A DNA stretch of 64,000 nucleotides from Dyella sp. RRB7 (GTDB lineage: Bacteria; Pseudomonadota; Gammaproteobacteria; Xanthomonadales; Rhodanobacteraceae): contig NZ_JAKWJS010000003.1 of NCBI RefSeq assembly GCF_022761115.1, positions 1 to 64,000 of the forward strand. Reading direction: 5' to 3'. Shown here piece by piece: positions 25,732 to 37,019 of this stretch (its first letter is position 1; each line of letters starts with the position of its first letter). Made by a program: the position numbers and the translations under genes. Under the pieces are notes generated by a model. It saw only the letters and a program-made list of their open reading frames with translations. It made no database searches and was not told where the DNA came from.

Positions 25732-26517
25732 TCAGATGACCGAGGCCTTGCCCCCATCCATGGGAATCACCGCCCCCGTGACGTAGCTGGCCAGCGGCGA
25801 GGCAAGAAACACCGCCACGTTGGCGATCTCCTGGGGCTCGGCCATGCGTCCCATGGGAATGTCGGCCAACTGCTCGGCGAGCAACTCATCCGTACCGCGA
25901 CCACTGGCGCGAGAAGCGGCATCGAGACCCTCCTGCACACGACCGGTGCGGGTCATGCCGGGATTGACCACGTTGACGCGCACGCCTTGCGCGGCGTAGG
26001 CATTGGCATAGCCCACCGACGCGAGCATCAGCGCCGCATTGGCCGCGCCGCCGCCGATATGCAACGGATTGGCCTGGCGCCCTCCCTGCCCGACCACGTT
26101 GACGATGCTGCCGCGACCACGCGCCGCCATGTGGCGGATCACCGGATCGATCATGTGCATATAGGTGAAGTACTTAGCCTGCATCGATGCATGCATGGCA
26201 TCGGCATGCAACTCGGCCACGGGCGTGCGCTTTGCCGCGCCCGCGCAATTGACCAGCACCTCGATGGGGCCGAATTCGTTCTCGATGTAATCGGTGACCA
26301 TTTGCGCGGCCACGCTGTCGCGCAGATCGGCGGCCGCCACCTCCATATGCAGACCTTCGCGCTGCAGGTCGTGCTGGGCCGCATGCAGGTGGGCCAGGTC
26401 ACGCGATACCCCCACCACCTTGGCGCCTTCACGTGCAAAGGCAAAGGCACAAGCCAGGCCGATGCCCTTGCTGGCGCCGGTGATAACGACGACACGTGCG
26501 CTCAAACCAAGATCCAT
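25732..26517 (-). CDS. SDR-family protein lacking the usual Tyr/Lys pair
   Basis: A 261-residue short-chain dehydrogenase/reductase fold. The nucleotide-binding motif TGASKGIG (residues 13-20) and the NCAGA motif are intact, and VNVVNPGMTRTG fits the helix after the active site. The catalytic segment, normally Ser...YxxxK, reads GQGGRQANPLHIGGGAANAA: the tyrosine and lysine positions hold other residues. I recall a subfamily with a similar PxHxxGGAANAALM segment, so this is probably an inherited trait rather than damage. It may bind NAD(P) without normal redox catalysis or use other residues. The ATG at 26517 is chosen because it starts the fold; the longer frame has no support. It lies alone upstream of the cellulose operon, and no link is shown. 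Confidence 0.8.
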   Translation of the reverse strand: MDLGLSARVVVITGASKGIGLACAFAFAREGAKVVGVSRDLAHLHAAQHDLQREGLHMEVAAADLRDSVAAQMVTDYIENEFGPIEVLVNCAGAAKRTPVAELHADAMHASMQAKYFTYMHMIDPVIRHMAARGRGSIVNVVGQGGRQANPLHIGGGAANAALMLASVGYANAYAAQGVRVNVVNPGMTRTGRVQEGLDAASRASGRGTDELLAEQLADIPMGRMAEPQEIANVAVFLASPLASYVTGAVIPMDGGKASVI

Positions 26518-26732
26518 GGATTCCGTCCTCTGGCGTTTCAACCGCATTGAACCACGGCGCATCCAAGGCAGTGTCCGGGTGATGCCTGTCATCCGCGATG
26601 GCTGATGGGCGGCCCTGCCCGGCGTCCGCCCCGGAGCGGACCATAACGCGCAAGAACGGGCCCGCGGGCCGCCCCATGGCCCGTTCAGCTTTATAGGCCA
26701 TCAGTCATGTTGCCAATTCAAGCCCTGCCCTA

Positions 26733-26760
26733 TTGACGATTCAAACTATGGTGTTATAGT
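26733..26760 (+). promoter_or_regulatory. Sigma-70 promoter of the YtrA-like operon
   Basis: TTGACG (26733-26738), 16-base spacer, TATAGT (26755-26760). The -10 box lies inside the operator-like repeat at 26750-26773, and the first gene follows 44 bases later with a strong AAGGAGA. Confidence 0.8.
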
Positions 26761-26773
26761 TCACTACAACACC
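26750..26773 (+). promoter_or_regulatory. YtrA-type operator, GGTG-N16-CACC
   Basis: A 24-bp near-palindrome with arms GGTGTT and AACACC and inner arms TAGT/ACTA. It has the GGTG-N16-CACC form that I recall for the YtrA regulator of Xanthomonas. It covers the -10 box, so the GntR protein encoded two genes downstream should repress its own operon. Confidence 0.7.
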
Positions 26774-26803
26774 GGTCCACGAGAGCACTAAAGGAGAGCC
26801 GCC

Positions 26804-27127
26804 ATGAAAGCGAACACCCTGCTAGCACTGACCGCCGCCGCCCTGTTCACCACGGTTGGCCTGGCCGCCATCAACTCCAACGTCCACAGTCTTCCTGCCA
26901 GCGAGATCAACGGCGTCAAGGTCATCACCCTGGCTCCGGTCGAGGTCCACCCCACGGCTGAGGACATGCGCGCCGCCGCGCTGCTGGCCGACGCCGGCAT
27001 GGCCACCCTGACGATATCGCCGCTGCTGAACCCCGACGCCACTGCCAACAACAGCGCGCTCGGGGCCCAACTGGCCATGCCCTACTATTCGTTTGGCACC
27101 AAGCTCGGCCGTATCAGCAAGGAATAA
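26804..27127 (+). CDS. Small exported protein of the YtrA operon
   Basis: A 107-residue protein with an N-terminal signal (TLLALTAAALFTTVGLAAI). The mature part has a short conserved-looking section (ITLAPVEVHPTAEDM) and ends GTKLGRISKE. No domain is recognised. Promoter, operator and AAGGAGA lie directly upstream, and the GntR regulator begins 4 bases after its stop. As the first product of an operon that is probably derepressed by cell-envelope stress, it may work in the periplasm with the exporter. This is inference. Confidence 0.75.
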   Translation: MKANTLLALTAAALFTTVGLAAINSNVHSLPASEINGVKVITLAPVEVHPTAEDMRAAALLADAGMATLTISPLLNPDATANNSALGAQLAMPYYSFGTKLGRISKE

Positions 27128-27131
27128 CCGT

Positions 27132-27518
27132 ATGACCATCACCTGGAACGACAGCGTCCCGATCTACCGCCAGCTACGCGAACGCGTCGTGGCGATGATC
27201 CTGGACGGCGCCTTGAACGAGGGCGACCCGCTGCCGTCTGTGCGCCAGGTGGCAGCGGATTTCCAGATCAACCCGCTGACGGTTTCAAAGGCGTACCAGG
27301 AACTGGTCGACGATCAACTGGTTGAGAAAAGGAGGGGACTGGGCATGTTTGTCATCGATGGAGCCAGGGAGGCGCTGCTCAAATCCGAGCGCGAGCGGTT
27401 CCTGCGCGAGGAATGGCCGTCGCTTTACGCCCGCCTGCAGCGCCTCGGGCTGGATCTGAAAACCCTGTTGCGCGAAGCGCCGGACAATACGCCGGCCAGT
27501 GGGGAGAGCCAGTCATGA
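27132..27518 (+). CDS. GntR-family transcriptional regulator, YtrA subfamily
   Basis: A 128-residue DNA-binding repressor: a winged helix-turn-helix at residues about 10-75 (PIYRQLRERVVAMILDG, LPSVRQVAADFQINPLTVSK) and only a short helical C-terminus in place of a ligand domain, the hallmark of the YtrA subfamily. The ATG at 27132 gives the usual N-terminus; a longer frame overlapping the previous gene is not needed. It overlaps the ATPase gene by ATGA. Auto-repression through the operator at 26750-26773 is likely. Confidence 0.92.
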   Translation: MTITWNDSVPIYRQLRERVVAMILDGALNEGDPLPSVRQVAADFQINPLTVSKAYQELVDDQLVEKRRGLGMFVIDGAREALLKSERERFLREEWPSLYARLQRLGLDLKTLLREAPDNTPASGESQS

Positions 27519-28372
27519 ATGCCGTTGTCACCGCCCATGGCCTGACCAAGCGCTACAAGAATGCGCTGGCGCTGGACGACGTGAGCTTCCGGATCGACTC
27601 CGGCCGCATCGTGGGGCTCATCGGCCCCAACGGGGCGGGCAAGACCACGGCGTTGAAGGCCATTCTTGGCCTCACCGATTTCAAGGGCGAGTTGAATGTG
27701 CTGGGTTTCGACCCGCGCACGCATCGCGACCAGCTGATGGAACAGGTCTGCTTTATCGCCGACGTGGCCGTGCTGCCGCGCTGGATCCGGGTACGCGAGG
27801 CGGTCGATTTCGTGGCCAACGTGCATCCGCGCTTCAACCGCGCCAAATGCGAGGCCTTCCTGGCGCGCACCAAGCTCACCCCCAACCAGCGCGTGAAACA
27901 GATGTCCAAGGGCATGATCGTGCAGTTGCACCTGGCCCTGGTGATGGCCATCGATGCGCGCCTGCTGGTGCTGGACGAACCCACGCTGGGCCTGGACATC
28001 CTCTATCGCAAGCAGTTCTACCAGAGCCTGCTGGAGGACTACTTCGACGAAAACAAGACCATCATCGTCACCACCCACCAGGTGGAGGAGATCGAGCACA
28101 TCCTCACCGACCTGATGTTCATCCGCGACGGCAAGCTGGTGCTGGATACCGACATGGATGCCGTGGGCGAGCGCTTTGCCGAACTGATGGTCAGCGCCGA
28201 CCAGGCCGAGGCGGCCCGGCGGCTGAAGCCGCTGGACGAGCGTCAGGTGTTCGGCAAGAGCATTTTCCTGTTCGACGGTGCCGACCGCGCCACCCTGGAG
28301 AGCCTGGGTGAAGTACGCCGCCCCACCGTCAGCGACCTGTTTGTCGCCACCATGAAAGGGACTTACGCATGA
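27515..28372 (+). CDS. ABC transporter ATP-binding protein, YtrB-like
   Basis: A 285-residue ATPase that should power the permease encoded next. Walker A GPNGAGKTT, Walker B LLVLDEPTLGLD and the H-loop TTHQVEE are intact. The signature motif is QMSKGM in place of LSGGQ, a variation seen in this small exporter family. The C-terminal 60 residues form an extra regulatory tail. The start is fixed by the ATGA overlap with the regulator gene, and it ends in another ATGA overlap with the permease. The substrate cannot be told from the sequence; related YtrA-controlled transporters respond to envelope-active compounds. Confidence 0.9.
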   Translation: MNAVVTAHGLTKRYKNALALDDVSFRIDSGRIVGLIGPNGAGKTTALKAILGLTDFKGELNVLGFDPRTHRDQLMEQVCFIADVAVLPRWIRVREAVDFVANVHPRFNRAKCEAFLARTKLTPNQRVKQMSKGMIVQLHLALVMAIDARLLVLDEPTLGLDILYRKQFYQSLLEDYFDENKTIIVTTHQVEEIEHILTDLMFIRDGKLVLDTDMDAVGERFAELMVSADQAEAARRLKPLDERQVFGKSIFLFDGADRATLESLGEVRRPTVSDLFVATMKGTYA

Positions 28373-29334
28373 AGACTTTCTACTGGCTTCTCAAGCGCGA
28401 GTACTGGGAGCATCGCGGCGGCTTTCTGTGGGCCCCGGTGATTGCCGGCGGCATTTACCTGTTGCTTACCCTGGTCGCCCTCGTCTCATCGTTGGGCAAT
28501 CACGGGCCCATTATGATGATCGGCGGCCGGGATCTCGCCTGGGCCATCGACCATGCCGACCCCGAAAACCTGCAAAAAGCCGCTGCCGTCATCGACGGCA
28601 TCATGATGGTCGCCGCAGTACAGGTGCTCGTAGTCACCGGCTTCGTCATGCTGTTCTACTTCATCGGCTGCCTGTACAACGACCGCGCCGACCGCAGCAT
28701 CCTGTTCTGGAAATCGCTACCCATTTCCAACATCAACACGGTGCTGTCCAAGGCGGTCTGCGGCGGCTTGCTGGTTCCCGCATTTTCGGTGCTGATTGGC
28801 GTAACGGTGGGTGTACTGCAGTTGCTGATCATTGCGACGCTACTGGCCTTCCAGCACGTCAACGCCTGGCAGTTACTGCTGCTCGCCCACCCTGTTCACG
28901 CCACGGCGTCGCTGTTCAGCAGCATTCCACTGAATGCATTGTGGGCGCTGCCATCCATTGGCTGGCTGATGTTGTGCTCGTCATGGTCACGCACCAAGCC
29001 GTTCCTGTGGGCTGTACTGATTCCCGTCGTGGGCGGGCTGATGCTCACTTTCAGCGTTCTGCACCCGACGGGCGTGAACACTATCTGGATGTGGAAAAAC
29101 ATCATCCTGCGAGTGTTGCTCAGTGTGTTCCCCGGTTCCGGCTTCTTCTTCGAACATGGCCACATGGGTAACATCGGCAATGACGTCGATAGCAACAATC
29201 CGCTGGCCATGATCTCGCCCTTGCACACCTACCCGGATCTATTGTCCTCGCCCAACCTGTGGGTAGGCGTGGCGGCTGGCGCAGTGATGATTGCCTTGGC
29301 CATCTGGTTCCGCCGGGTACGCGACGACAGCTGA
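28369..29334 (+). CDS. ABC transporter permease
   Basis: A 321-residue integral membrane protein with about six helices (for example APVIAGGIYLLLTLVALVSS, VQVLVVTGFVMLFYFIGCLY, LLSVFPGSGFFF). An extracytoplasmic loop after the first helix is around 60 residues long. Motif YNDRADRSILFWKSLPIS is typical of ABC-2 type exporters. It overlaps the ATPase gene, and the pair presumably forms a homodimeric exporter. After it, a GC-rich stem without T-run (29342-29385) may mark the operon end. Confidence 0.88.
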   Translation: MKTFYWLLKREYWEHRGGFLWAPVIAGGIYLLLTLVALVSSLGNHGPIMMIGGRDLAWAIDHADPENLQKAAAVIDGIMMVAAVQVLVVTGFVMLFYFIGCLYNDRADRSILFWKSLPISNINTVLSKAVCGGLLVPAFSVLIGVTVGVLQLLIIATLLAFQHVNAWQLLLLAHPVHATASLFSSIPLNALWALPSIGWLMLCSSWSRTKPFLWAVLIPVVGGLMLTFSVLHPTGVNTIWMWKNIILRVLLSVFPGSGFFFEHGHMGNIGNDVDSNNPLAMISPLHTYPDLLSSPNLWVGVAAGAVMIALAIWFRRVRDDS

Positions 29335-29341
29335 CGGCCTT

Positions 29342-29385
29342 GCCCCGCTGGCACCTTCCGCACGGAGGCGGAGTGCTGGCGGGGC
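29342..29385 (+). terminator. Possible stem-loop after the ABC operon
   Basis: GCCCCGC (29342-29348) pairs with GCGGGGC (29379-29385), and the inner bases pair further after two mismatches. No T-run follows, so it may be an RNA-stabilising stem rather than a terminator. Confidence 0.35.
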
Positions 29386-29464
29386 TCCCTTGCCCGATGG
29401 CACATCACGCGGATGACGCCACATGGCATGCTTCCCGGCATCGCATGAAGAAGGAACGCTACCC

Positions 29465-30031
29465 ATGACTCCTCGACAGCTTCCCTTGCTGCTTGTCGTC
29501 GCGGCCCTGCTGTCAGCCTGCGGCAGCCACGGCGACGACACCCAGGTGTTCGGCGGTAATACCGATATCGTCAATCATCGCATCACGCTGCATGAGGGTC
29601 GCGTCACCATCAAGACGGGCGGAGCGCCCGATGCAGTGGTGGATGCGGAGGGCCAGTTGTCCATCGATGGCCACGACGTGCCGGTGAACGACGCGCAGCG
29701 CGCCTTGCTCAAGCGCTACAACGGTGCGGCCCAGGCCATGCGCGCCGATGCCCTCGCCACTGGCAAGGCCGGTGCCGCCACCGCCACCCAGGCGCTGAGT
29801 GCGGCGGCCGCCAAGGTGACTGGGAGCGACTCGGCCGAAACCGCCCGCGACAAGGTCGAGACGGCGGCCCGGCAGGTTCGCCAAGCCGCCGCCAAGATCT
29901 GCGATGACCTTGCCGAGATGAAAGCCGCGCAGGATGCGGTAGCAGCGCAGCTGGATGCGTTCAAACCCTATGCGGATGGGCTGGATACCACCAGCGTCGA
30001 GCGGTGCCGGGAACGCACCTCCTCCCACTGA
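29465..30031 (+). CDS. Lipoprotein, possibly DUF2884 (YggN-like)
   Basis: A 188-residue lipoprotein. The signal sequence ends in the lipobox LLSAC, so the cysteine at about residue 18 should be lipid-modified. The next section (TDIVNHRITLHEGRVTIKT, GQLSIDGHDVPVNDAQRALL) follows the pattern of DUF2884/YggN proteins, a weak call. The rest is a long Ala-rich helix (ATATQALSAAAAKVTG, AARQVRQAAAKI) that probably forms a coiled coil. The ATG at 29465 is chosen over a start 14 codons earlier because it begins the lipoprotein signal. It lies 130 bases after the ABC permease and may belong to that operon. Confidence 0.7.
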   Translation: MTPRQLPLLLVVAALLSACGSHGDDTQVFGGNTDIVNHRITLHEGRVTIKTGGAPDAVVDAEGQLSIDGHDVPVNDAQRALLKRYNGAAQAMRADALATGKAGAATATQALSAAAAKVTGSDSAETARDKVETAARQVRQAAAKICDDLAEMKAAQDAVAAQLDAFKPYADGLDTTSVERCRERTSSH

Positions 30032-30033
30032 TG

Positions 30034-30051
30034 CCACCGCGCATGCGGTGG
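30034..30051. terminator. Hairpin between convergent genes
   Basis: CCACCGC-GCAT-GCGGTGG lies between the lipoprotein stop and the fumC stop. The stem is perfect but lacks a T-run, so its strength as a terminator is uncertain. Confidence 0.4.
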
Positions 30052-30058
30052 CGGTGCA

Positions 30059-32961
<2,903 letters not shown>

Positions 32962-33127
32962 TCGCACGGGCGGCCGGCGCAAGGCCGCTCGCCCGCCATT
33001 CGGTCACCGCAGTTTGCTCTCCGGCTTCATCAGGTCGCGCAGCACGAGCGTCATAGCAATACCGCGCTCCTTGCAAGGCTGATATGCAGGAGCGCACGCT
33101 GCGCGCGAGCGGTCCGCGACGAGGCGA
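32962..33127. other. Convergent intergenic region, purB/cysK
   Basis: Only an imperfect GC stem (32968-32994, GGGCGGCC...GGCCGCTCGCCC with a bulge) is seen, with no T-run. No gene is apparent. Confidence 0.4.
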
Positions 33128-34069
33128 TCACTCCACCTCGTCGGACCCTTCGTTGACGCCTTCGAACAGGAAGGTGGACAGATAGCGCTCGCCGGTATCC
33201 GGCAGCATGGCCAGCAACACCGAGCCCTCCGGCGCATCCTGTGCCACCTTGAGTGCGGCGGCCACGGTGGCACCTGCCGAGATGCCGACGAAAATGCCCT
33301 CTTTCTGCGCCAGCTCGCGCGAGGTATCGCGCGCCAGCACATCGTCCACCGGCAGGATCTGGTGCACCACCTCGCGATTGAGCACGCCCGGCACGAAGTC
33401 CGGCGTCCAGCCCTGGATCTTGTGCGGCTGCCATGGGTTGCCCGTCAGCAAGGCCGCGCCCGCAGGCTCGCTGGCGATCAGCTTCACTTCCGGGCGCGCC
33501 ACCCGCAGCACTTCGCCCACGCCGGTCAGCGTGCCACCGGTACCCCAGCCGGTGACGAAATAATCCAGTCGCTTGCCGGCGAAATCGCGCAGGATTTCCG
33601 GCGCCGTGGTGTTGCGGTGATAGGCCGGGTTGGCCGGGTTATCGAACTGCTGCGCCAGGAACCAGCCATGCTTGTCGGCCAGCTCCTTGGCCTTGCGCAC
33701 CATGCCGCTGCCGCGTTCGGCGGCCGGGGTCAGCAACACCTTGCCACCATAGGCGCGGATGAGCTTGCGCCGTTCGATCGAGAAGGTTTCGGTCATCACG
33801 GCCACGAAGGGGTAGCCACGTGCCGCGCACACTGCGGCAAGCGCCACGCCGGTATTGCCGGAGGTCGCTTCCACCACGGTCTGGCCCGGCTTGAGCACGC
33901 CGCGCTTCTCGGCGTCGATGATGATGGCGTAGGCCAGGCGATCCTTCACCGAGCCGGCAGGATTGAATGCCTCCACCTTGGCATACAGCGTCACGTGCTT
34001 CGGCGCCAGCCGATGAAGGCGCACGATGGGCGTGTTGCCGATGGTGTCGAGAATACTGTCGTAAATCAT
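33128..34069 (-). CDS. cysK: Cysteine synthase A (O-acetylserine sulfhydrylase)
   Basis: A pyridoxal-phosphate enzyme of 313 residues that joins sulfide to O-acetylserine, the last step of the sulfate pathway encoded around it. The PLP lysine lies in NPAGSVKDRLA, the substrate loop is EATSGNTGVALA, and the phosphate-binding loop is GWGTGGTLTG. GISAGATVAAAL completes the PLP pocket. The C-terminal acidic tail is short. The ATG at 34069 has GGAG eight bases upstream. It lies 81 bases downstream of cysG on the same strand and is probably in one transcript. Confidence 0.94.
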   Translation of the reverse strand: MIYDSILDTIGNTPIVRLHRLAPKHVTLYAKVEAFNPAGSVKDRLAYAIIIDAEKRGVLKPGQTVVEATSGNTGVALAAVCAARGYPFVAVMTETFSIERRKLIRAYGGKVLLTPAAERGSGMVRKAKELADKHGWFLAQQFDNPANPAYHRNTTAPEILRDFAGKRLDYFVTGWGTGGTLTGVGEVLRVARPEVKLIASEPAGAALLTGNPWQPHKIQGWTPDFVPGVLNREVVHQILPVDDVLARDTSRELAQKEGIFVGISAGATVAAALKVAQDAPEGSVLLAMLPDTGERYLSTFLFEGVNEGSDEVE

Positions 34070-34150
34070 GGAATTACTCCGTGGCACGGCATGGATGGAA
34101 AACGGTGGGCGGCGCGCCGGATGGTGCGCCAGTTCAAGGTTAAGGCTGCG

Positions 34151-35587
34151 TCAAGCCATCAAGGTCTCGGGCAGGCGCGATGGCAAAGGCTGCGCGCTGC
34201 CCAGCGGCGGCGGCCCAAACCATGCCAGCGATGTCGCCAGCGATGCGACCTCGCCGATGATCAGCAAGGCGGGCGAACGAACCTGGTGTTCGGCGGCGCG
34301 CTCGACCAGGGTCGACAACGTGCCGGTAACCACGCGCTGCTCCGGCCGCGAGCCGTTTTCGACCAGGGCGAATGGCGTGGTGGCGGCACGACCATGGGCC
34401 AGCAGCTGTTGCTGTAGCGCGGGCAGTTCGCTGGTGCCCATGTAGACGGCCAGGGTCTGGCGTTCCTGCGCCAGTGCCCGCCAGTCAAGCGTATCGACCG
34501 AACCCTGGCAATGCGCCGTCACCAGGCGCACCGATTGCGCGTGATCGCGGTGGGTCAGCGGCACGCCGGCATAGGCGGCACAGGCCAGCGCGGCGGTGAT
34601 GCCGGGCACCACTTCATAGGGAATGCCATGCTCGCGCAGAAATTCCAGCTCCTCGCCCCCGCGACCGAACACAAAAGGGTCACCGCCCTTCAGGCGCACC
34701 ACGCGCCGGCCCGCCGTCGCATGCTGCAACATCAATGCGTGAATCTGCTGCTGGGTCGCATGGTGATGGCCGGCCTGCTTGGCCACCTCGATACGCTCGG
34801 CATCGCGACGCGCCAGCGCCAGCACCTCGGCGCTGACCAGGCGGTCGTGCAGAATCACATCGGCCTCGTTGAGCGCGCGCAAGCCCTTGAGCGTAAGCAG
34901 GCCCGGATCGCCCGGCCCTGCGCCCAGCAGCACCACCGAGCCCAGCGGCTCGACCTCGGCCGATTCGAGCAGCCTGCTCACGGCCTCTTCGGCCAGCGCA
35001 AACTGCCCACGGCGCAGCAGGCTCTGCACGGGGCCGCGGATCAATCGATCATAGAAACGTCGGCGCGCCGCCAGATCCGGCAGGTGCGCCCGAATGCGAT
35101 GGCGCATCTCGCCCAATAGCGAGGCGAGCGGCGCGATCACCGGATCGACCAGCGTCTCCAGCCGTTCGCGCAGCAGGCGCGCCAGCATGGGGGTACGGCC
35201 ACCGCTGGAGATGGCGATGGTGACGGGCGCGCGGTCGATCACCGCCGGCACGTGGAAGCTCGACAGCGATGCGTCATCCACCACATTGGCGAACAGGTGC
35301 CGGCCCTGTGCCAATGCCGCGATGCGGCCATGCAGGGCCGCATCGTCGGTGGCCGCAATCACCAGCCATACGCCGTCGAGCCACGCTTCCTCGAAGCAAC
35401 CCGGGCGCCACCACACCTGCCCCTGCTCCACCCAGCCGCGCAACGCGGAAGTCAGTTCCGGCGCCCCGACGGTGACGCGCGCCCCTGCGTCCAGCAAGGC
35501 TGCCACCTTGCGTTCGCCAATCACGCCACCGCCCACCACCAGTACCTGGCGTCCGGAGAGATCCGCGAACAACGGGTACAGCTTCAT
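34151..35587 (-). CDS. cysG: Sirohaem synthase, fused
   Basis: A 478-residue trifunctional enzyme making sirohaem, the cofactor of the sulfite reductase encoded nearby. The N-terminal third is the precorrin-2 dehydrogenase/ferrochelatase part (NAD loop [20 protein letters not shown]), with sirohaem-synthase middle domain to about residue 210. The C-terminal two thirds is uroporphyrinogen-III C-methyltransferase ([51 protein letters not shown]). The start is the ATG at 35587 that begins the domain; an ATG six codons earlier is possible. Divergent from cysB with 354 bases between. Confidence 0.95.
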   Translation of the reverse strand: MKLYPLFADLSGRQVLVVGGGVIGERKVAALLDAGARVTVGAPELTSALRGWVEQGQVWWRPGCFEEAWLDGVWLVIAATDDAALHGRIAALAQGRHLFANVVDDASLSSFHVPAVIDRAPVTIAISSGGRTPMLARLLRERLETLVDPVIAPLASLLGEMRHRIRAHLPDLAARRRFYDRLIRGPVQSLLRRGQFALAEEAVSRLLESAEVEPLGSVVLLGAGPGDPGLLTLKGLRALNEADVILHDRLVSAEVLALARRDAERIEVAKQAGHHHATQQQIHALMLQHATAGRRVVRLKGGDPFVFGRGGEELEFLREHGIPYEVVPGITAALACAAYAGVPLTHRDHAQSVRLVTAHCQGSVDTLDWRALAQERQTLAVYMGTSELPALQQQLLAHGRAATTPFALVENGSRPEQRVVTGTLSTLVERAAEHQVRSPALLIIGEVASLATSLAWFGPPPLGSAQPLPSRLPETLMA

Positions 35588-35941
35588 GGATACGGGAGGC
35601 TCCATCGAGGAAAGACGCCGGAACCGGCCCATTCCACGCTAGGCAGCCGCCCGCAAGGACACAAATAATTTGTGTGGCGGTACATATACCTGGCGGTTAT
35701 AAGGCGCTGCCCGCCCGGCCCCGTTTGTTACAAAGTATTGACGCGCTGCACCAACGGCTGTATAGACGTCTAATTCACGCTCACTGCCACGTTGCCATTG
35801 CCGCCATGGACAGCCTTCGCCAACCTCGCTACATCGATGCCGCCGCCCGCGCGGGCGGTCGCGTGTCCAGGAGGATGACGCGATGTATCCGCTCTGCGAC
35901 CACGAGCACCCACCCTCTCGATCGCCCGCGGAATCCCTGCC
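35588..35941. promoter_or_regulatory. Divergent control region cysG/cysB
   Basis: No gene is seen. It holds a 17-bp inverted repeat ACACAAAT-A-ATTTGTGT (35659-35675) and, on the plus strand, a promoter TTGACG (35738-35743), 17-base spacer, TATAGA (35761-35766). The transcript would have a leader of about 170 bases before cysB. The AT-rich repeat stands out from the GC-rich surroundings and is a candidate CysB or other LysR-type site. Confidence 0.65.
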
Positions 35942-36961
35942 ATGACTCTCACCCAATTGCGCTACCTGGTCGCCATCGCTGACGCCGGACTCAACATCAC
36001 CCTGGCCGCCGAACGGGTGCACGCCACCCAGCCCGGCCTGAGCAAACTGCTGCGCCAACTGGAAGACGAACTCGGCTTCCAGCTGTTCCACCGCAAGGGT
36101 CGCAGCCTGCACGCGATCACCCACGCCGGCACGCATGTGCTCGAGCGGGCCCGCGTCATCCTGGCCGAGGCGGCCAATATCCGCTCCATTGCGGCCAATC
36201 TGCGCAACGAGTCGCGCGGCACGCTGCGCATCGCCACCACGCATACCCAGGCCCGCTTTGCACTGCCCAGCGCGGTGGCCGCACTGAGCCGCAGCTACCC
36301 GCAGGTGAGCGTGCACCTGCAGCCGGTCAGCGATGCCGATGTGATCTCCCTGCTCGATGGCGGGCACGTCGACCTGGCCATCGTCAGCACGGCGGCCGGG
36401 GCACCGCCGCCCAATGGCATCGCCCTGCCCGCCTATCGATGGAACCGCATCGTGGTGGTGCCCCACGGGCATCCGCTGGGTCGCCAGCCCAAGGCGCCCA
36501 CGCTGGAGCAGCTGGCCGCCTACCCGCTGATCAGCTACGACTCCTCGCTGAAGCCCGAATCCTCGTTGGCGCGGGCCTTCCATGCGGCAAGCCTGCACCC
36601 GCAGATCGCCATGACGGCCAGCGACGCCGACCTGATCAAGACCTATGTGCGCGAGGGCCTGGGCATTGGCGTGCTGGCCGAGATGGCGTTCCAGCCCGAG
36701 CACGACACCGATCTGCGAGAACTGAGCGCCGACGGACTGTTCTCGCCCTGCACCACCTGGATCGTGCTGCGCCGGGAAAGCGTGCTGCGCGAGTACACCC
36801 TGGATTTCATCAACGTATTCGCCCCCCATCTGGAACGCCGCGCGGTCAGCCGGGCGCTCGCCACCGGCGGCGCCGGCACCTCGCACTGGCCGGGCGTGCC
36901 GCATTGGCGCGAGCGACAGGTACCGCTCCGCGTGGCCGAGGCACTGGTCGAAGCGCAGTAA
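35942..36961 (+). CDS. cysB: LysR-type regulator of sulfur assimilation, CysB-like
   Basis: A 339-residue DNA-binding activator: winged helix-turn-helix at residues 1-60 (LTQLRYLVAIADAGLNITLA, HATQPGLSKLLRQLEDELG), linker helix, and an effector domain with the CysB-type start RIATTHTQARFALP, which in CysB binds O-acetylserine or sulfate. Its location amid cysK, cysG, sat-cysC and cysHIJ makes this the likely master activator of the pathway. Length fits CysB (324) with a short proline-rich C-terminal extension. A good promoter lies 176 bases upstream. Confidence 0.92.
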   Translation: MTLTQLRYLVAIADAGLNITLAAERVHATQPGLSKLLRQLEDELGFQLFHRKGRSLHAITHAGTHVLERARVILAEAANIRSIAANLRNESRGTLRIATTHTQARFALPSAVAALSRSYPQVSVHLQPVSDADVISLLDGGHVDLAIVSTAAGAPPPNGIALPAYRWNRIVVVPHGHPLGRQPKAPTLEQLAAYPLISYDSSLKPESSLARAFHAASLHPQIAMTASDADLIKTYVREGLGIGVLAEMAFQPEHDTDLRELSADGLFSPCTTWIVLRRESVLREYTLDFINVFAPHLERRAVSRALATGGAGTSHWPGVPHWRERQVPLRVAEALVEAQ

Positions 36962-36969
36962 GCGCTTTA

Positions 36970-37001
36970 CCCGTCATTCCCGCGAAAGCGGGAATGACGG
37001 G
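36970..37001. repeat. Dispersed hairpin repeat, copy 1
   Basis: CCCGTCATTCCCGC-GAAA-GCGGGAATGACGGG: 14-bp perfect stem and GAAA loop, between the convergent cysB and sat-cysC genes. A second near-identical copy lies at 51954-51984. The unit is widespread in Xanthomonadales genomes and probably also acts as a bidirectional transcript end here. Confidence 0.9.
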
Positions 37002-37019
37002 CGAGAACACAAAACTGCG

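Noticed and set aside
36970-37001. Hairpin as only a terminator
   Set aside because: No T-run, and an identical copy elsewhere shows it is a dispersed repeat.
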